From positions 124,001-188,000 of the forward strand of contig NZ_MPZV01000005.1 in NCBI RefSeq assembly GCF_002020355.1: a stretch of 64,000 nt of DNA, in the 5' to 3' direction. This stretch comes from Thioclava sediminum (GTDB taxonomy: Bacteria; Pseudomonadota; Alphaproteobacteria; Rhodobacterales; Rhodobacteraceae). Shown one piece after another: positions 7,873-15,668 of the stretch. The stretch's first letter is position 1. Each line of letters starts with the position of its first letter. The notes under the pieces were generated by a model that was not told the DNA's origin, did not search any database, and saw nothing but the letters and a program-made list of their open reading frames with translations. Both the position numbers and the translations under genes were made by a program.

Positions 7873-9168
7873 TCAGCCGCCGTAACCGTAAAGCCGGGGC
7901 AGCCACAGCACGGTGCCCGGCACGAAAGTGATGATCGCGAGTCCGACGATCATGATGATGAGGAAGGGGACGAGATGCCGGATCGTCTGGCCGATCGGGG
8001 ATTTGGTGATCCCGCTGACGACGAAAAGCAGCAACCCGTAGGGTGGCGTCGCGAGCCCGATCATCGTGTTGACCACGACGACCACTCCGAAATGCACCGG
8101 GTCCACGCCGAGCGACACCGCGGTGGGCAGCAGGATCGGCACGATCACCAGGAGGATCGCATTGGCTTCCAGCAGGCATCCGAGAACCAGCAGGAGCACG
8201 TTGACCAGAAGCAGGAAGGTGACGCGGTCGAGCTGCATGTCACCCAATGCGCCGCGGATCTCGTTCGGGATCTGCTCGACCGTGACCACGTAGTTGAAAG
8301 CCAGCGCCCCGGCGATCAGGATGCCCACGCTCGCCGTGGATCGCGCGGATTGGCACACGGTCTCATAGGCTGCGCGCAGGCTGACGGAGCGGTAGAGGAA
8401 GGTCGAGATCAGGAAGGCATAGAGCGCGGCGAGCGCGGCCGCCTCGGTGGGCGTGGTGATGCCGCCATAGATGCCGACCAGAAGGATCACCGGCATCAGC
8501 AGGGCGGGGACGGCGCGCAGCGTGATGCGGGGCATCTCGCGCACAGGCACGGGCACTTCCACCGGGAAGCCGTGACGTCGAGCCTGGATCGCGTTCATCA
8601 CCATCAGCAGAAGCGCGAGGATCAGACCGGGCCCCACGCCGCCGAGAAAGAGGTAGCCGATCGAGGTGTCGGAGACGAGCGCATAGAGCACCATCGGGAT
8701 CGAGGGCGGAATGATCGGGCCGATAATCGCGGCGGCGGCGGTGATCGCTCCGGCATAGGCCGGGGGATATTTCCCGTCCTTGGTCATCAGTTGGATGATG
8801 ATTTTGCCGATCCCGACCGCGTCGGCGATAGCCGAGCCCGACATGCCCGAGAAGATCAGCGACGACACGACGTTCACATGGCCCAGCCCGCCCCGGAAGC
8901 GCCCCACCAGCGCGCGGCAGAAATCCAGCAGCCGGTCGGAGAGCGAGCCGATATTCATCAGGTCGGCCGCGAAGATGAAGAGCGGGATCGCCAGCAGGAC
9001 ATAGGAGCCGTAGAGCCCGCGCAAAACCTGCTCGGCGGCGATGCTCATGTCTTGCTGTTCGAGCAGAAGATAGAGGATCGAGGCCCCCAGCATGGCATGC
9101 CCGATCGGCAGGCCGACGATGGCGGTGGCGACGATGGCCGCCACGGCGAGGGTGAATTCCCAGCTCAT
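7873..9168 (-). CDS. TRAP transporter large permease (DctM family)
   Basis: The protein has 431 residues and about a dozen hydrophobic segments, including LPIGHAMLGASILYLLL near the start and the PIIPPSIPMVLY motif typical of DctM/ion-transporter proteins. It forms the sodium-driven membrane channel of a TRAP uptake system together with the small permease, whose stop codon overlaps its start (ATGA). The location next to aroQ, aroE and quiC suggests quinate, shikimate or a related hydroxy acid as substrate. Confidence 0.93.
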   Translation of the reverse strand: MSWEFTLAVAAIVATAIVGLPIGHAMLGASILYLLLEQQDMSIAAEQVLRGLYGSYVLLAIPLFIFAADLMNIGSLSDRLLDFCRALVGRFRGGLGHVNVVSSLIFSGMSGSAIADAVGIGKIIIQLMTKDGKYPPAYAGAITAAAAIIGPIIPPSIPMVLYALVSDTSIGYLFLGGVGPGLILALLLMVMNAIQARRHGFPVEVPVPVREMPRITLRAVPALLMPVILLVGIYGGITTPTEAAALAALYAFLISTFLYRSVSLRAAYETVCQSARSTASVGILIAGALAFNYVVTVEQIPNEIRGALGDMQLDRVTFLLLVNVLLLVLGCLLEANAILLVIVPILLPTAVSLGVDPVHFGVVVVVNTMIGLATPPYGLLLFVVSGITKSPIGQTIRHLVPFLIIMIVGLAIITFVPGTVLWLPRLYGYGG

Positions 9169-9698
9169 TCGGAGAAATCCTTGCGCGCGACATGCGTCAG
9201 GTCGGGATTGTCATCTTCGGGGCCCTGACCGCGCAGTTCTTTGATCAGGATCCAGCCATAGCGCAGGATCGTGACCGCCGTGAAAATTGCAAAAACGGAG
9301 AAGACGTAGCTGAAGGGGATCTTCATGTAGGCCGTCTTCTCGATCTTCATGAAGGAGATGTAGCTGAGGACATCCGGCAGTGAGGCCGCATAAATCCCGA
9401 CGATGAAGAGCGAGAACAGGATGCGGAACACGCGGCGCACCTTGGGCCGGACCGCGCCGTAGATGATGTCGAAGCGGATCTCGTCTTCTTCGCGCGCTGA
9501 GACGGATTGCCCCCACAGCACGACCCAGAGCCACGCGATGACGCAGAGCTCGACCGTCCAGCCGACGGGGTGGTTCAGGACATAGCGCATGAAGACCTGA
9601 ACGATGAAGGCCAGGAACATGGCGGCCAGAAGCAGCGCCGGAACGGCGTCGGCCAGACGGCGCGCTACGTTCCGCCAGCGGCGGCTCGTGTTTTGCAT
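9165..9698 (-). CDS. TRAP transporter small permease (DctQ family)
   Basis: The protein has 177 residues with four predicted membrane helices (ALLLAAMFLAFIVQVFMRY, ELCVIAWLWVVLWGQSV, ILFSLFIVGIYAASL, YVFSVFAIFTAVTILRYGW). That number and the short length fit DctQ. I chose the ATG at 9698 because AAAGG precedes it; a GTG at 9731 lies in the intergenic hairpin region. It bridges the periplasmic receptor and the large permease. Confidence 0.9.
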   Translation of the reverse strand: MQNTSRRWRNVARRLADAVPALLLAAMFLAFIVQVFMRYVLNHPVGWTVELCVIAWLWVVLWGQSVSAREEDEIRFDIIYGAVRPKVRRVFRILFSLFIVGIYAASLPDVLSYISFMKIEKTAYMKIPFSYVFSVFAIFTAVTILRYGWILIKELRGQGPEDDNPDLTHVARKDFSE

Positions 9699-9721
9699 CG
9701 GTTTGCCTTTCGAGGGGCGAA

Positions 9722-9736
9722 GGGCCGACACGGCCC
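9722..9736 (-). other. Short hairpin between TRAP receptor and small permease genes
   Basis: GGGCCG and CGGCCC form a six-base stem with a three-base loop between the receptor stop at 9760 and the small-permease start at 9698. There is no T-run. It may stabilise the receptor message or reduce read-through; this is inference. Confidence 0.3.
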
Positions 9737-9759
9737 CCCGCCCTCAGTGTGTCCGGGGG

Positions 9760-10752
9760 TCAGGCCTGGATCGCGTTGATCTGTTCGAGCATCCCCTCGG
9801 GCCAGCTCTTGGCGAAGTCGCTGGCGAGATACTTCTTCTGGGCGTAGTCCCGGAAAGCGGCGCGGTCGGGTTCGTAGACCTCGAGGCCCTGTTCCTTGAA
9901 GAAGTCCACCAGTTCCTGCTCGCGCTTGAGGTGCTCCTCGGTGCTGGCGGCGATTTCCTTGTCCACGGAGTCCTTCAGCAACTTCTGCTGATCGGCGCTC
10001 ATATCGTCCCAGACCTTCTTGGAGATACCAAGCACGTCGAAACCGACGAGGTGGCTGGTCAGGGCAATCTGGCTCGTGACCTCATAGAACTTCATGTTGT
10101 AGTCGTTCGGCAGCGGGTTGTCCTGACCGTCGATCGCCCCAGTCTGGAGCGCGGTGTAGACCTCGGAATAGGCCAGCGGCGTCGGGCTGGCGCCGATCGC
10201 CTCGCCAAGGAACTGCCACGCGTCGCCGCCCGGCATGCGCAGGGTCATCCCCTTCAGATCCTCGGGCGTGTTGATCTTCTTCTCGGGCTTCAGATTGACC
10301 TGACGCGCGCCGAAATAGACCGGCGCGAGGACATGGAGCCCGGCCTGCGCGGCGAGATCGTTCAGCTGCTTGCCCACGTCGCTGTCGAACACGGCTTTCA
10401 TATGGGCCGCATCGCGCAGCACATAGGCGGCGGTCAGGATCGACCATTCCGGCACCTGATCGGCCAGCTTCTGCGGCGCGACGAGGCCCATTTCCAGCGT
10501 TCCGCGCTGGATCGAGGTCAGTTCGCCCCCTTGGGGAACAAGCGTCGACTGGTTGTAGACCTGCAGGTCGAAATCCTTGGCGACATCCTCGGAAATGCGG
10601 GCGAAGGCCTTGGCGCGAATGTCGTTATTCGACACCACCGAAGACAGGCGGAGCCGTTTGCGATCTTGAGCGAATGCAGTGCCTGCCATCAGGGTCGCGG
10701 CTGCACCAGCGGCCCCTGTCGCCAGCACGCTGCGGCGAGTCAATTTGGTCAT
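9760..10752 (-). CDS. TRAP transporter periplasmic substrate-binding protein (DctP family)
   Basis: The protein has 330 residues. It starts with TKLTRRSVLATGAAGAAATL, a twin-arginine signal, and ends its leader near FAQDRK, so export by the Tat route is likely. The mature part has DctP-type signatures such as GARQVNLKPEKKINTPEDLKG and the substrate-carboxylate arginine in LRMPGG, followed by GAIDGQDNPLPN. The ATG at 10752 has GGGAGG before it; an upstream in-frame start at 10791 would bury the signal. It is the first gene of the transporter-quiC operon and downstream of a promoter candidate at 10823-10858. Confidence 0.92.
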   Translation of the reverse strand: MTKLTRRSVLATGAAGAAATLMAGTAFAQDRKRLRLSSVVSNNDIRAKAFARISEDVAKDFDLQVYNQSTLVPQGGELTSIQRGTLEMGLVAPQKLADQVPEWSILTAAYVLRDAAHMKAVFDSDVGKQLNDLAAQAGLHVLAPVYFGARQVNLKPEKKINTPEDLKGMTLRMPGGDAWQFLGEAIGASPTPLAYSEVYTALQTGAIDGQDNPLPNDYNMKFYEVTSQIALTSHLVGFDVLGISKKVWDDMSADQQKLLKDSVDKEIAASTEEHLKREQELVDFFKEQGLEVYEPDRAAFRDYAQKKYLASDFAKSWPEGMLEQINAIQA

Positions 10753-10822
10753 AGTTCCTCCCTTTCGCCGCATCGAGAGCGGCTCATTCAATTCGGCATC
10801 TCAAATTTCATATGTCAACTTT

Positions 10823-10858
10823 AAAAATATCATACATTTTTATTTTTGACGTACAAAA
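10823..10858 (-). promoter_or_regulatory. Candidate promoter/operator of the TRAP-quiC operon
   Basis: On the minus strand TTGTAC and TATGAT are separated by 16 bases, a fair sigma-70 promoter. The -10 box lies inside an A/T-rich imperfect dyad (10823-10841, AAAAAT ... ATTTTT arms around GTATGAT). The GntR/FCD gene next door is the obvious candidate to bind here. The AT-rich tract stands out in otherwise GC-rich DNA. Confidence 0.35.
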
Positions 10859-10863
10859 TCACG

Positions 10864-10887
10864 AGCGGGTGTTCTTCTCCACCCGCT
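10864..10887 (-). terminator. Terminator-like hairpin after the GntR/FCD gene
   Basis: AGCGGGTG and CACCCGCT form a perfect eight-base stem with an eight-base loop, followed on the minus strand by TCGTGATTTT. It lies 33 bases past the regulator stop codon, so it would end that transcript just before the promoter candidate of the transporter operon. Confidence 0.5.
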
Positions 10888-10919
10888 TGCCGACTGTCAG
10901 ACGCCGTCGTTCAAAGAGT

Positions 10920-11606
10920 TCAGGGAACGCGACCGGTCGCCAGAATGTGGTCGACGCCGCTTTCGACATGGGAGATCAGCAACTCTACGGCCGCATCCGC
11001 ATCGCGGGCCAAGGTCAGGTCGCGCAGGCGAATGTGATCTTCCTTGGCCTTCTCGCCGCGGAATTCCAGAATGATCATGTGATAGCGCATGAAGCGATCG
11101 AAGACCGAAGAATGCGTGCGCATCAGGTTCGGCCTGTCGCACGCCGCGATCATCGCGAAGTGGAAATCCCAGTCGTGACGCACCCAAGGTTGCACCGGGC
11201 CGTCGCCGCCCGCGATCAGCTCGCGCTCGATCGTCTCCAGTTTGTAATGCGACGAGACGACCCCCGCCTCCCACTCGATATCGCCATTCGCGATGGACTG
11301 GCGCAGAGCGTGGGTCTCGAGCAGCAGACGCAGGTCGGCCAGATCCCGCAGGTCGGCCTTGCTGATCGGCGCCACCTCGAAGCCGCGTTGTCCTTCAGCG
11401 GTGACGAGCCCCTCATTCGTCAGGCTGCTGAGCAGTTCGCGCAGCGTCGTCACGCTGATATCGTATTTCTTGCGCAGCAGATCGAGCTTCAGCTTCTGCC
11501 CGGGTTTGAACCGCCCATGCACGATGTCGCCACGCAGGCGTCGGTGGGTGATGTCACCGACAGTCTCCCCGGGATGTCCACTGATATCGAACTTATGTAT
11601 CTTCAC
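10920..11606 (-). CDS. GntR-family regulator, FCD subfamily
   Basis: The protein has 228 residues. The N-terminal winged helix (about 18-80) contains RRLRGDIVHGRFKPGQKL and ISVTTLRELLSSLTNEGLV, the GntR signature. The rest is an all-helical FCD ligand domain with the metal-type residues DWDFHFAMIAA and a C-terminal HVESGVDH. The start is GTG at 11606; no strong ribosome site is visible. It is placed between the TRAP/quiC operon and the dioxygenase operon and transcribed in the same direction, so it may control either or both, with a pathway acid as ligand. Confidence 0.88.
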   Translation of the reverse strand: MKIHKFDISGHPGETVGDITHRRLRGDIVHGRFKPGQKLKLDLLRKKYDISVTTLRELLSSLTNEGLVTAEGQRGFEVAPISKADLRDLADLRLLLETHALRQSIANGDIEWEAGVVSSHYKLETIERELIAGGDGPVQPWVRHDWDFHFAMIAACDRPNLMRTHSSVFDRFMRYHMIILEFRGEKAKEDHIRLRDLTLARDADAAVELLISHVESGVDHILATGRVP

Positions 11607-11792
11607 GTCGCGCGTCGATCTATTGCCATTGCCTTCCGCTTATCGCCTTGCGCGAGGCATCATCCAAGCAATTTATCCGAATTCAGGCGCAATCCGCTGA
11701 ACGTGCGACAACCTTTGATACCGAAAAACCACCGGCGACGGCGCAGCCTCATGCAAGCTGCCGAAGGGTTTACGAGCTGAGCAGACACGTCC

Positions 11793-12845
11793 CTACTGCA
11801 CTAGCCCTCGGTAATGCGCCACCAGTTCGTCCGAGTTCGCGGGGCTGAGAACACGTTTGCCCGCCTCGATCTCCTTGGCCATCTCGACGACCTTGCGGTT
11901 CATCGGCGCGGCTTTCCCCTTGGCTTCGAGAATATCGACAACGAGCCCGTTCACCTCGTCGACCTCGGCCCGCCTGCCCTTGCGCCAGTCCTGCAGCGAG
12001 GTCGTCAGCGTGTCTTCGCGCGAGAAAGTGCGCAGCACCTCGTCGAAGATCTCGTCGACAAAGCGTTCTGGGTGGTTGCTCATGACCGGCGGCATCCCGA
12101 TGATCGGCATGACCGTGGCGCCGTCGGCCAGCGCCGCGTCCATCGCCTCGTAGCCTGCCTTGCGCATTACCTCGAGAAACTCGGGCTGGCGCGCGGCATC
12201 GTTGAGTGCCGTGTCGATGATCGCCGAGGGGATCAGCTCCGCCGCATTCACCACGAGCTTCATCCATTTGGCGGAGTGGATATCCTCCACGACTTCGACG
12301 GTGCCGGAATGGCGCAGGATATTGGCGACCTCCTCCACGCGCGGCTGCTGCTCGGGGTCGAGCGCGCCCAGCGCGAACCAGCTTTCATCGGTGTCGTTCT
12401 GGCGCGTGGTGATGCCGGGTTCCCACATGTTCGAGGCGATCTCGATCACCGCGCCGATCGTGCGATGCTTGCCGACGATCTCTGCGATCGCCTCTTGGGT
12501 CATACCGTTCTGCAGCCCCACGACGAAGCCGTGCTCCGCCAGAACCGGCTTGATCATCTCCGCCGCCCAGCGCGTGTCGTAGGCCTTCACCACCATGAAG
12601 ACGAGATCGAAAGGTTCCTTAATTTCGGCGATCTCGCACAGGTGCAGCGCCTTGACCGGCGTGTGCAGCTGGCGGGTCGGCATATTGACCGTCAGGCCGT
12701 TCGCCCGCATCGCTTCGACATGCGCGGGCCATTGGTCGATGAAGGTGACGTCCAGACCTGCGAGCGTGAAATCCGCCGCGATGGAGGCACCCTGCGCACC
12801 GGTTCCGATGAAGGCGATGCGGGGAAATGGGGTATGCTTGGTCAT
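11793..12845 (-). CDS. Ketopantoate reductase-like (PanE/ApbA family) dehydrogenase
   Basis: The protein has 350 residues with an N-terminal Rossmann motif GTGAQG, then FDLVFMVVKAYDT and GLQNGM, which are PanE/ApbA family signatures, and a C-terminal helical domain with the catalytic-type lysine in SAKWMKLVVNAAE. I chose the ATG at 12845 (GAGGAGA upstream); an ATG at 12872 would overlap the SDR stop by four bases and add nine residues. In this operon it more likely reduces or oxidises a pathway keto/hydroxy acid than makes pantoate. The actual substrate is unknown. Confidence 0.75.
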   Translation of the reverse strand: MTKHTPFPRIAFIGTGAQGASIAADFTLAGLDVTFIDQWPAHVEAMRANGLTVNMPTRQLHTPVKALHLCEIAEIKEPFDLVFMVVKAYDTRWAAEMIKPVLAEHGFVVGLQNGMTQEAIAEIVGKHRTIGAVIEIASNMWEPGITTRQNDTDESWFALGALDPEQQPRVEEVANILRHSGTVEVVEDIHSAKWMKLVVNAAELIPSAIIDTALNDAARQPEFLEVMRKAGYEAMDAALADGATVMPIIGMPPVMSNHPERFVDEIFDEVLRTFSREDTLTTSLQDWRKGRRAEVDEVNGLVVDILEAKGKAAPMNRKVVEMAKEIEAGKRVLSPANSDELVAHYRGLVQ

Positions 12846-12868
12846 GGGTCGTGTCTCCTCGGTTGCGG

Positions 12869-13657
12869 TCATTGCATGATCATCCCGCCGTCGATCTGCA
12901 GGCATTGGCCGGTCATGTAATCGGAGTCCGGCGAGAGCAGGAACGCGACCGTTCCGGCCACGTCTGCCGGCGTCGATGTGCGGCCGAGCGGGATCCCGGC
13001 GGCGAAGTTGCGCAGCGCCTCGCCCGGCTCGGAGGAGACGCCCATTTCCATCAAGTCCTTGTCGAGCACCGTCCAGAGATCCGTCTCCACCACTCCGGGA
13101 GCGAAGGCATTGGCGGTGATTCCGTGCGGCGCGAGCGTGCGGGCCGCGGCCTGCGTCAGGCTGATGACGGCGGCTTTGCTTGCGCAATATGGGGCGAAAT
13201 CACCGAAGCCGGCGCGACCGGCCATCGAGGCGGTATTGATGATCTTGCCTTTCCGCTTGGCCGCGATCATCGCCTTCGCCGCTTCCTGGATGCCGATCAT
13301 CACGCCCATGCCGTTGACCGTCATGACCTGCGTCCAGTTCTCCTCGGTCGTCTCGAGGAACGGCTGCGGGCGGTTGAAGCCTGCGTTGTTGACGATGGCA
13401 TGAAGAAAGCCGAACTCCGCCTCGCAGGCGGCGATCGCGGCCCGGGTCGCCGCCCGGTCGGTGACGTCGGTCTTGCAGAAAATCGCTCGACCGCCCTCTG
13501 CGGTGAGGGCCTTAGCCGCCCCCTCGCCTGCCACGTCGTCGAGATCGGCGATCACCACGCCATATCCAGCCGCCGCCGCGCGCCGGGCGATTTCGAAGCC
13601 GATGCCCCGCGCGGCCCCCGTGACGACGACGCCTCCCATCTCGTCTTTGTCCGACAT
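12869..13657 (-). CDS. Short-chain dehydrogenase/reductase
   Basis: The protein has 262 residues with all classical SDR motifs: TGAARGIG near the start, NNAG, the catalytic serine in INTASMAG, YCASK for Tyr and Lys, and a C-terminal DGGM. IADLDD after the second strand favours NAD over NADP. A ribosome site GGGAGG precedes the ATG. It lies 14 bases after the dioxygenase gene and is coupled to the PanE-like gene, so it belongs to the same catabolic operon. The substrate is probably a ring or side-chain alcohol; it cannot be named from sequence. Confidence 0.85.
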   Translation of the reverse strand: MSDKDEMGGVVVTGAARGIGFEIARRAAAAGYGVVIADLDDVAGEGAAKALTAEGGRAIFCKTDVTDRAATRAAIAACEAEFGFLHAIVNNAGFNRPQPFLETTEENWTQVMTVNGMGVMIGIQEAAKAMIAAKRKGKIINTASMAGRAGFGDFAPYCASKAAVISLTQAAARTLAPHGITANAFAPGVVETDLWTVLDKDLMEMGVSSEPGEALRNFAAGIPLGRTSTPADVAGTVAFLLSPDSDYMTGQCLQIDGGMIMQ

Positions 13658-13671
13658 GATAGCCTCCCCGC

Positions 13672-14538
13672 TCACTCGGTCCGATGCAGCACGAAGTCGT
13701 AATTGGACTCCCACAGCGTCTCGCCGTTCTCGACCGGGGTGAACTCGGCGATCAGGGATTCCTTGACGCCGAACACCGCATCCGAGGTCAGGTATTTGTC
13801 GCCCGCCACGAAGGTATGGGTCGTCACCGGGTCGAAACCCTCGGCGCTCACGATGAAATGCATATGCGCGGGGCGATACGGGTGACGCCCGAGCTTGCCC
13901 AGCATCTTGCCCACCGGACCGTCGTCGGGGATCGGGTAGGAGACCGGCTTGATCCCCTCGAACCAGTAGCGCCCGTCCGGCCCCGTGGTGAACACGCCGC
14001 GATTGTTGTTGCACGGCTGAATGTCGGGCTGCTGAACGTCGTAGAAGCCGTCCTCGCTGTCCGACCAGACATCGATCCGCGCGCCTTCGACCGGATTGCC
14101 GTCGAGATCGGTGACGGTGCCATAGAAGCGGCAGGTCTCGCGCCCGCCCGCTTGTGTGATGTTCGCGCCCATCTCGTATTCCGGCACGCCATCGACATGG
14201 AACGGCCCGAGCACCGTGTTCTCGGTCGCCCCGGTCGGGCGGCGGTTGTTGATCGCATCGACCAGCATCGAGACGCCCAGCACGTCGGAAAGCAAGATGA
14301 ACTCCTGCCGGTTCTCGTCGCAGATCTGGCCGGTCTTGGTGAGGAAATCGATCGCGATATCCCACTCGGCTTGGGTTAGCTCGACGTCCTTCACGAAAGC
14401 ATGCAGGTGACGGACGAGGCTCGCCATCACGGTCTGGAGGCGCGCATCGGTGCTCTCCGAAACCCGGGCGTTGACGGTTTCGACCGAGGCGTCCTCGGTG
14501 AAATAGGCGATCTTCGGCTCTTGGGTCATGTCATTCAT
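13672..14538 (-). CDS. Intradiol ring-cleavage dioxygenase, probably hydroxyquinol 1,2-dioxygenase
   Basis: The protein has 288 residues. The ferric-iron ligands fit the family: Tyr166 (GFYDVQ), Tyr201 (SYPIPDDG), His225 and His227 (RPAHMHF), with Arg222 nearby. The N-terminal helical dimerisation region and NTVLGPFHVDGVPE (107-119) are typical of the catechol/hydroxyquinol 1,2 group, not of protocatechuate 3,4-dioxygenase. Maleylacetate reductase is the next gene upstream, which points to hydroxyquinol (1,2,4-trihydroxybenzene) cleaved to maleylacetate. An alternative ATG at 14529 has a better-spaced AGGA. Catechol as substrate cannot be excluded. Confidence 0.85.
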   Translation of the reverse strand: MNDMTQEPKIAYFTEDASVETVNARVSESTDARLQTVMASLVRHLHAFVKDVELTQAEWDIAIDFLTKTGQICDENRQEFILLSDVLGVSMLVDAINNRRPTGATENTVLGPFHVDGVPEYEMGANITQAGGRETCRFYGTVTDLDGNPVEGARIDVWSDSEDGFYDVQQPDIQPCNNNRGVFTTGPDGRYWFEGIKPVSYPIPDDGPVGKMLGKLGRHPYRPAHMHFIVSAEGFDPVTTHTFVAGDKYLTSDAVFGVKESLIAEFTPVENGETLWESNYDFVLHRTE

Positions 14539-14543
14539 TCCTA

Positions 14544-15608
14544 TCAGGTCGTGATGGGCCGCTGACCGGCATGGGCGCGGGTCAGCAGGTCGAGAATGCC
14601 GTCGCGCGTGATTTCGCGCGGGTTTTTGTAGGGGTTCTGGACGGCCATATCGGCGGCGCGCGCCAGATCGCTTTCCTTCAGGCCAAAGTCGGCCAGCGCG
14701 AGCGGGGCCCCGAGGGAGCGCGCGAAGTCGTAGAGTCCGCCACCCAGGTCGCCGTCGAACAGCTCGGTCGCGCGCGCCAGTTCGGCAGATGCCGCCCCGG
14801 CGTTATAGGCGGCGGTATGCGGCAACAGGATCGCGTGGGTCTCCGCATGGGGCATGTCGAACCCGCCACCGAGCGTGTGGCAAAGCTTGTGATGCAGCGA
14901 CATGGCGACCGCGCCCAGCACGGTGCCGCAGAGCCACGACCCGTAGAGCGCATCGGCGCGGGCTTCGCGATCCTCCGGCGTCTCGACGATCCGCGGCAGC
15001 GCCGATTTCAGCGCACGCACACCTTCGACCGCCATCAGCGAGGTGACGGGGTTCGCGTCGGGCGCGTAGAGCGCCTCGACCGCATGAGCCATTGCATTGA
15101 GGCCGCTCGCAACGCTCATCGCGACCGGCAGGCCCAGCGTCAAATCGGGATCGTAGATCACGGTTTCCGGGCGGATCTTGGGATCACGGACGGTCGTCTT
15201 CTGCCCGTTCTCGGTCTGCCCGAGAATATCGGTCACCTCGGAACCGGCATAGGTCGTCGCGATCACCACCTGCGGGGCGTCGTTGCGCCAGGCGATGGCC
15301 TTGCCCAGACCGATGGTCGAACCGCCGCCAAGCGCCACGACGCAATCGGCCTTGGTCTCGTTATAGACTTCGAGCGCGGCCTCGGTCACGGCGACCGGCG
15401 TGTGCATCGCAGCGTCGGTGAACGTTCCGGCCGCCATTTCCCCGAGCTTGTTCGCAAGCGCCTCGGCATCGGATTTCTGGAACGGCGTCGATAGGATCAG
15501 TGCACGGGCGCAGCCCAGTCTCTCCACCTCCTCGGCGACGTTCGCCAAGGTCTCGGAGCCAAAGACGATGCGCCCCGGAGTGGATGTGTAGATGAACGCT
15601 TCAGGCAT
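14544..15608 (-). CDS. Maleylacetate reductase
   Basis: The protein has 354 residues of the iron-type alcohol dehydrogenase fold, at the usual maleylacetate reductase length. GGGSTIGLGKAIA (about 94-106) binds the dinucleotide, and the C-terminal HHKLCHTLGGGFDMPHAETH holds the histidines of the active site. It reduces maleylacetate to 3-oxoadipate. The start has GGGAGG upstream and the stop is five bases from the dioxygenase start, so the two steps of hydroxyquinol degradation are encoded together. Confidence 0.9.
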   Translation of the reverse strand: MPEAFIYTSTPGRIVFGSETLANVAEEVERLGCARALILSTPFQKSDAEALANKLGEMAAGTFTDAAMHTPVAVTEAALEVYNETKADCVVALGGGSTIGLGKAIAWRNDAPQVVIATTYAGSEVTDILGQTENGQKTTVRDPKIRPETVIYDPDLTLGLPVAMSVASGLNAMAHAVEALYAPDANPVTSLMAVEGVRALKSALPRIVETPEDREARADALYGSWLCGTVLGAVAMSLHHKLCHTLGGGFDMPHAETHAILLPHTAAYNAGAASAELARATELFDGDLGGGLYDFARSLGAPLALADFGLKESDLARAADMAVQNPYKNPREITRDGILDLLTRAHAGQRPITT

Positions 15609-15668
15609 GGTTCCTCCCTGCGCCTCGCACAGACGAGGCGTTGAATTGAGCCAGCGTGGGCCACGAGG

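Noticed and set aside
7975-9228. A 417-codon plus-strand frame opposite the TRAP permease
   Set aside because: Composition is His/Arg/Asp-rich and is the mirror of a membrane protein gene.
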